This document shows, piece by piece, positions 59,378 through 63,250 of a stretch of DNA of 63,250 bases. Source of the stretch: Catellatospora coxensis (GTDB lineage Bacteria; Actinomycetota; Actinomycetes; Mycobacteriales; Micromonosporaceae); the NCBI RefSeq assembly GCF_016862635.1, contig NZ_BONI01000058.1:1-63250 (forward strand), given 5' to 3'. Numbering within the stretch: position 1 is the stretch's first letter; the number at the start of each line of letters is the position of its first letter. Under the pieces are notes generated by a model, which saw only the letters and a list, made by a program, of their open reading frames with translations, was not told where the DNA came from and ran no database searches. Made by a program: the position numbers and the translations under genes.

Positions 59378-60685
59378 GTGACGAGCAAGAGGCGCTTCGC
59401 GCTGGACCTGACGCCGCTGCGGCGGCGCGACTTCCGGCTGGTGTACACCGCGGCCGGGGTCAGCAGCTTCGGTTCGATGATCACGTACGTGACCATCCCG
59501 TTCCAGCTCAAGCAGATGACCGGCGACCCGCTGACCGTCGGCCTGCTCGGCGTGGTGGAGCTGGTCCCGCTACTGTTCATGGCGTTCGTCGGCGGCGCGC
59601 TGGCCGACTACGTGGACCGCCGCAAGCTCGTCTTCTGGGCCGAGGCGGGCCTGGCCGTGCTGACCGGCCTGCTGCTGCTCAACGCGCTGGTCGGCAGCCC
59701 CCAGGTCTGGGTGCTGTTCGTCATCGCCGGGCTGGCCGCCGCGGTCGACGGCATCCACCGCCCGGCGATGGACGCGATGATGCCGCGGCTCGCGCCCGCC
59801 GAGGAGATGGCGTCGGTCGGCGCGCTCAACTCGCTGCGCTGGCAGGTCGCCCAGATCGCCGGCCCGACGCTGGCCGGCATCATGATCGCCAACTGGGACG
59901 TGGCCTGGGTGTTCGGGTTCGACCTGGCCACCTTCGCCGTCTCGCTGATCTGCTTCGGGCTGGTGCGCGCGGTCGCCCCGCCGGAGGCCGCCGAGCGCCC
60001 GTCGCTGCGCTCCGTCGTCGAGGGCGTCAGGTATGCCCGCAGCCGCCCCGAGCTGATCGGCACCTACCTGGTCGACATCAACGCGATGTTCTTCGCCTTC
60101 CCGGTCGCCCTCTACCCGTGGGTGGCCGACAAGTACGGCGGCGCGTCGGTGCTCGGCCTCTTCTACGCCGCGCTGGCCACCGGCTCGCTGCTGGTCACGG
60201 TCACCTCCGGCTGGACGGCCCGGGTGCACCGGCACGGGTTGGCGGTGCTGGTGGCCGCGGGCGCGTGGGGCCTGGGCATCGTGCTGTTCGGCCTGGCCGG
60301 CTCGCTGTGGCTGGCGCTGCTCGGCCTGGTCGTCGCGGGCGCCTCGGACATGATCTCCGGCCTGTTCCGCGGCGTGATCTGGAATCAGACCATCCCCGAC
60401 CACCTGCGGGGCCGGCTCGCCGGCATCGAGATGCTGTCCTACCTGACCGGCCCGATGCTGGGGCAGACCCGTGCCGGGCTCAGCGCGCGCTGGTGGGGCT
60501 ACAGCGGCGCGGTCGTCTGGGGCGGGGTGCTCTGCGTGGCCGGCACCGGCGCGCTGGCGGCCGCCCTGCCCGCCTTCCTGCGGTACGACGGCCGCGAGGG
60601 CCTGGCCCGCAAGCAGGCCGAAGAGGCCGCCCGCGCCGCCGAGCTAGCCGCTGTCCGGCCGGTGGAGGCCCCGAGTCCGGCGTGA
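59378..60685 (+). CDS. MFS transporter (enterobactin-exporter-like)
   Basis: A 435-residue protein with about 12 helices. LTPLRRRDFRLVYTAAGVSS (20 residues) and ALADYVDRRKLVFW (motif A) are clear, and VVEGVRYARSRPELIGTYLV (20 residues) is the central loop typical of the branch. It probably exports a small molecule. The GTG at 59378 fits homology; no strong ribosome-binding site. It is 51 bp after the Nudix gene. It differs clearly from the MFS proteins at 19097 and 41825. Substrate unknown. Confidence 0.9.
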   Translation: MTSKRRFALDLTPLRRRDFRLVYTAAGVSSFGSMITYVTIPFQLKQMTGDPLTVGLLGVVELVPLLFMAFVGGALADYVDRRKLVFWAEAGLAVLTGLLLLNALVGSPQVWVLFVIAGLAAAVDGIHRPAMDAMMPRLAPAEEMASVGALNSLRWQVAQIAGPTLAGIMIANWDVAWVFGFDLATFAVSLICFGLVRAVAPPEAAERPSLRSVVEGVRYARSRPELIGTYLVDINAMFFAFPVALYPWVADKYGGASVLGLFYAALATGSLLVTVTSGWTARVHRHGLAVLVAAGAWGLGIVLFGLAGSLWLALLGLVVAGASDMISGLFRGVIWNQTIPDHLRGRLAGIEMLSYLTGPMLGQTRAGLSARWWGYSGAVVWGGVLCVAGTGALAAALPAFLRYDGREGLARKQAEEAARAAELAAVRPVEAPSPA

Positions 60686-60791
60686 ACGATCGAGACCCGG
60701 GAAGGTTTCTGCTTATTCGGGCATTTTTGTCACTGCTGGTCGATTAGCCTCCTGATTGGGGCAATTCGCTAAGCGGGACGGGGCGTTCGCC

Positions 60792-61754
60792 ATGCAGACC
60801 ACACCCATCGACGTCATCGACTACGACGCCAACGGCTACGACTACCGCGAGTACTGGTCGGGCCGGGACTACGAGCTGTGGGCCGAGCAGCGGGTGCTCC
60901 GGCGGCTGGTCCCCAAGCTCGGCCGGCCCGCCTGGTTCGCCGACTTCGGCGGCGCGTTCGGGCGCAACGCGGGGCACTACCTGCCCCGGGCCGCCCATGC
61001 GGTGATCATGGACTACTCGGCGACCAACCTGCGCAACGCGGGCGAGCGGCACGCCGCCGAGGTCGCCACCGGCCGGCTGCACCTGGTCCGCGCCGACCTT
61101 TACCGCATCCCGTTCCGCGACTTCGCCTTCGACGCGGGCATGGTCGTCCGGGTGCTGCACCACCTGTCCGACGTGAACCGCGGCCTGACCGAGATGAGCC
61201 GCACCGTCGGCAGCCGCTGGCTGCTCGACGTGCCGATCAAGCACCACGTGCTGGGCCTGGCCCGGGGCCTGCGCAGCGGGCAGCTGCGCGAGGTGCGCAG
61301 CCCGGATCCGGTGGCCATGGGCGTCGAGGAGCAGTTCTGGAACTTCCGGCTCGGCGCGGTCCGCGAACGGCTCGGCGACCTCGGCTGGCGCACCTCGCTG
61401 GGCGCGAGCGTGAACAACTTCCGGCAGTGGGAGAAGGTCGCCCCGCGCGCGAACCGGCTGGCCCGCCCGTTCGTGCACGGCATGGAGGTGGTCGCGCAGA
61501 CCTGGGGCAAGGGCTGGTGGGGACCCAGCCAGTTCGTCGTCGCCCGGCGGCACGATCCGGCGCAGCCCGCGTACGACCGGCCGGGCGGGCACACCGCGGA
61601 CCTGCCGCCGGAGCTGGCGGGCCTGGCCCGGCGCGTGGTCTGCCCGGTGTGCATGACCCGGCTGAACTGGACGCTCGACACCGCCACCTGCATCCGCTGC
61701 GACCACACCTACCACCGCCACGGGGCGTTCTGGGACTTCGTCCCACCCCTGTGA
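60792..61754 (+). CDS. SAM-dependent methyltransferase with C-terminal zinc-ribbon
   Basis: A 320-residue protein. Residues 45-160 are a class I methyltransferase: WFADFGGAFGRNAG is motif I and VVRVLHHLSDVNRGL the motif IV/V helix. The last 50 residues carry CPVC and CIRC (RRVVCPVCMTRLNW, TATCIRCDHTYHRHG), a four-cysteine Trm112-like zinc ribbon. Such fusions occur in methyltransferases for small molecules and tRNA. The ATG at 60792 is used; a weak GGGACGGGG lies upstream. Substrate unknown. Confidence 0.85.
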   Translation: MQTTPIDVIDYDANGYDYREYWSGRDYELWAEQRVLRRLVPKLGRPAWFADFGGAFGRNAGHYLPRAAHAVIMDYSATNLRNAGERHAAEVATGRLHLVRADLYRIPFRDFAFDAGMVVRVLHHLSDVNRGLTEMSRTVGSRWLLDVPIKHHVLGLARGLRSGQLREVRSPDPVAMGVEEQFWNFRLGAVRERLGDLGWRTSLGASVNNFRQWEKVAPRANRLARPFVHGMEVVAQTWGKGWWGPSQFVVARRHDPAQPAYDRPGGHTADLPPELAGLARRVVCPVCMTRLNWTLDTATCIRCDHTYHRHGAFWDFVPPL

Positions 61755-61774
61755 CCACCTCGCCCCCCAGGCAA

Positions 61775-61820
61775 GGAAGGGCACCTTCTTATCGCCATAC
61801 GTTGCAGAAGGTGCCCTTCC
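61775..61820 (+). repeat. Perfect hairpin, GGAAGGGCACCTTC repeat
   Basis: GGAAGGGCACCTTCT (61775-61789) and AGAAGGTGCCCTTCC (61806-61820) are perfect complements around a 16-nt loop. It follows the methyltransferase gene by 20 bp and may terminate it. I recall similar GGAAGGGC repeats in other Micromonosporaceae genomes. Confidence 0.72.
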
Positions 61821-61927
61821 CACCGCTTCACATGGGTCATCCCGAAGAAAGCTCACCTGCCGAACTGTCATCTGGTGTACTCGATGGGCAGGTAAGGGGC
61901 ATTCGCACGGGCACGGGGGTACCTGGG

Positions 61928-63175
61928 ATGCGACGGTTCGGCGTCATCGGGATGGGCCTGACCCTGGTCGCGGCCGCGGCCGTAGCGGGCTGCGGCAACG
62001 CCATCGAGCAGCCGGCCGCCTGGCGGTCACCCGCCCCGGCGGCGCCCGCGTACGCCGTGGCGCTCGACGCCAAGCTCCAGGCGATCATGAAGGACATGCG
62101 CGTCCCCGGCGCGGTCGTCATGATCACTTCGCCGGCGAAGGGCGACTGGACCAAGGCGTACGGCACCCGCACCGTCCAGGGCGGCGGCCCGGTCACCCTG
62201 GACGACCACTTCCGGATCGGCTCGAACACCAAGACGATGACCGGCACCGTGCTGCTGCAACTGGTCCAGGAAGGCAAGATCGCCCTCGACGACCCGGTAT
62301 CGAAGTACCAGCCCGCCGTGCCCAACGGGGACAACATCACGATCACCCAGCTGCTGGACATGCGCAGCGGGCTCTACAACTACTCCGAGGACGAGCAGTT
62401 CAACGCCCAGCTCGACAACGACCCGACCAGGGTGTGGAAGCCGGACGAGCTGCTGGCCATCGCGTACGCCAAGCCGCCGTACTTCGCCCCCGGCACCGCG
62501 TTCCACTACTCGAACACCAACCTCATCCTGGCCGGGCTCATCATCGAGCAGCTCACCGGCCACACCCTGCAGGAGGAGTTCCAGCAGCGCATCTTCGGCC
62601 CGCTGAACCTCGGCCAGACGTCGCTGCCCCCGAACACCGACTCGGGCCTGCCCGCGCCCCACCCGCAGGGCTACATGTTCGGCACCAACGTCAGCACGCT
62701 CACCGACCCCGCGCTGCCCGCCGCCGAGCAGGCCGCCGCCGCGAACGGCACCCTGCTCCCGAAGGACGTCACCGTCAGCAACCCGTCGTGGGCGTGGGCG
62801 GCCGGCGGCGCGATCTCCACGGCCGCCGACCTGACCCGGTACGTCACCGCGATGGTCGGCGGCGGCCTGCTCGACGCGAAGACGCAGCAGACGCGGATGG
62901 ACAGCATCCTGCCCATCGGCGCCCCGGGCCCGATCGAGGTCGGCTACGGGCTGGCGATCGTGCGGTTCGGCCCGCTGTACGGCCACGACGGCCAGATCCC
63001 CGGCTACAACTCCTTCATGGCGCACGACCCCGTACGCAAGGACACCGTCATCGTGCTGACCTCGCTGTTCGCGGGCGCGGACGGCAAGCAGCCGGCCAAC
63101 CAGATGGCCATGGCGATCATGCAGGCGCTGTACGGCATCCCGGCTGCCGCCGCCTCCCCGTCGCCCAGCCGCTGA
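61928..63175 (+). CDS. Serine hydrolase lipoprotein (class C beta-lactamase/DD-peptidase-like)
   Basis: A 415-residue exported protein. The signal peptide (1-21) ends with lipobox AVAGC, so C22 is lipidated. The penicillin-binding fold has S99-N-T-K102 (SxxK), HYSNTN (the YxN motif), and GHDGQIPGY (HxG/KTG equivalent). Such proteins hydrolyse peptides, D-amino-acid amides or esters; true beta-lactamase activity is not assured. The ATG at 61928 begins MRRFGVIGMG. It is followed by a perfect terminator. Confidence 0.92.
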   Translation: MRRFGVIGMGLTLVAAAAVAGCGNAIEQPAAWRSPAPAAPAYAVALDAKLQAIMKDMRVPGAVVMITSPAKGDWTKAYGTRTVQGGGPVTLDDHFRIGSNTKTMTGTVLLQLVQEGKIALDDPVSKYQPAVPNGDNITITQLLDMRSGLYNYSEDEQFNAQLDNDPTRVWKPDELLAIAYAKPPYFAPGTAFHYSNTNLILAGLIIEQLTGHTLQEEFQQRIFGPLNLGQTSLPPNTDSGLPAPHPQGYMFGTNVSTLTDPALPAAEQAAAANGTLLPKDVTVSNPSWAWAAGGAISTAADLTRYVTAMVGGGLLDAKTQQTRMDSILPIGAPGPIEVGYGLAIVRFGPLYGHDGQIPGYNSFMAHDPVRKDTVIVLTSLFAGADGKQPANQMAMAIMQALYGIPAAAASPSPSR

Positions 63176-63207
63176 CCTCCGGCGGAGAGAGGCGTCCGGT
63201 AACACCA

Positions 63208-63242
63208 AAAGCCCCAGGTCAGATGTACTGACCTGGGGCTTT
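63208..63242 (+). terminator. Terminator after the serine hydrolase gene
   Basis: AAAGCCCCAGGTCAG (63208-63222) and CTGACCTGGGGCTTT (63228-63242) are perfectly complementary around the loop ATGTA. An A-tract before and T-tract within the stem make it likely to work in both directions. Confidence 0.88.
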
Positions 63243-63250
63243 CGTCACCG

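Noticed and set aside
1-63250. CRISPR arrays, rRNA, IS elements, prophage genes
   Set aside because: None seen: no regularly spaced repeats, no transposase, integrase or phage structural protein among the convincing frames.

Overview
The window looks like chromosomal DNA from a high-GC actinobacterium, most likely a member of the Micromonosporaceae. This rests on the strong GC bias, frequent GTG and TTG starts, and a set of typically actinobacterial genes: sepH (septation), a mycothiol-dependent isomerase-family protein, DUF3027, DUF2530, an XPB helicase paired with its helicase-associated partner, and futalosine-pathway menaquinone genes. Intergenic hairpin repeats of a style I associate with this family also occur. 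No rRNA, CRISPR array, insertion sequence or prophage was seen. One tRNA-Arg(CCT) is present.

Region 1 (about 1-14050) is a cell-surface polysaccharide locus. A TetR regulator with a perfect 21-bp inverted repeat upstream is divergent from a Wzm/Wzt-type ABC exporter. A DegT/DnrJ aminotransferase, a Gfo/Idh oxidoreductase, a tandem double glycosyltransferase, an acyltransferase-3 protein, a second GT4-type glycosyltransferase, a nucleotide-sugar 6-dehydrogenase, a GT2 glycosyltransferase and an NAD-dependent sugar epimerase follow. Dehydrogenase, oxidoreductase and aminotransferase together match the WbpA/WbpB/WbpE logic for amino-uronic acid sugars, so the exported polymer may carry an amino-uronic acid (inference).

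Region 2 (14100-24850) is mixed: an aldo/keto reductase, a DUF5701-like gene with an apparent N-terminal frameshift, a membrane-anchored ECF sigma factor, a cluster of small orphan genes including a SMI1/KNR4-type protein, tRNA-Arg, a leaderless MFS exporter gene with an operator inside its promoter, a thioesterase-like protein, a stand-alone MsiK/UgpC-type sugar ABC ATPase, and a bifunctional GT2/TagF-like enzyme. Region 3 (24900-39150) is mainly metabolic: L-serine ammonia-lyase, a DMFase-like lipoprotein, DUF4230, a glutaryl-CoA-type dehydrogenase, a nitroreductase, aldose 1-epimerase, pdxH divergent from citrate synthase, serC, another acyltransferase, sepH and an aldo/keto reductase.

Region 4 (39300-49200) carries thpR, an RDD protein, a MarR-MFS pair with a perfect operator, an NCS2 purine permease, and mqnB and mqnD with small membrane proteins, ending in a cold-shock protein with an extended C-terminus. 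Region 5 (49390-58700) is a DNA-maintenance block: the helicase-associated/WYL protein and XPB helicase flank an L,D-transpeptidase lipoprotein; an XRE regulator with a degenerate nucleotidyltransferase-like domain follows; then an unusual 345-bp intergenic region holding two DnaA-box-like sites and a perfect 52-bp palindrome; then a split NHEJ operon (ku, ATP-dependent ligase, LigD-type polymerase) with overlapping stop and start codons. Region 6 (58750-63250) holds a Nudix hydrolase preceded by a short leader ORF, an MFS transporter, a methyltransferase with a C-terminal zinc ribbon, and a class-C-beta-lactamase-like serine hydrolase lipoprotein followed by a strong terminator.
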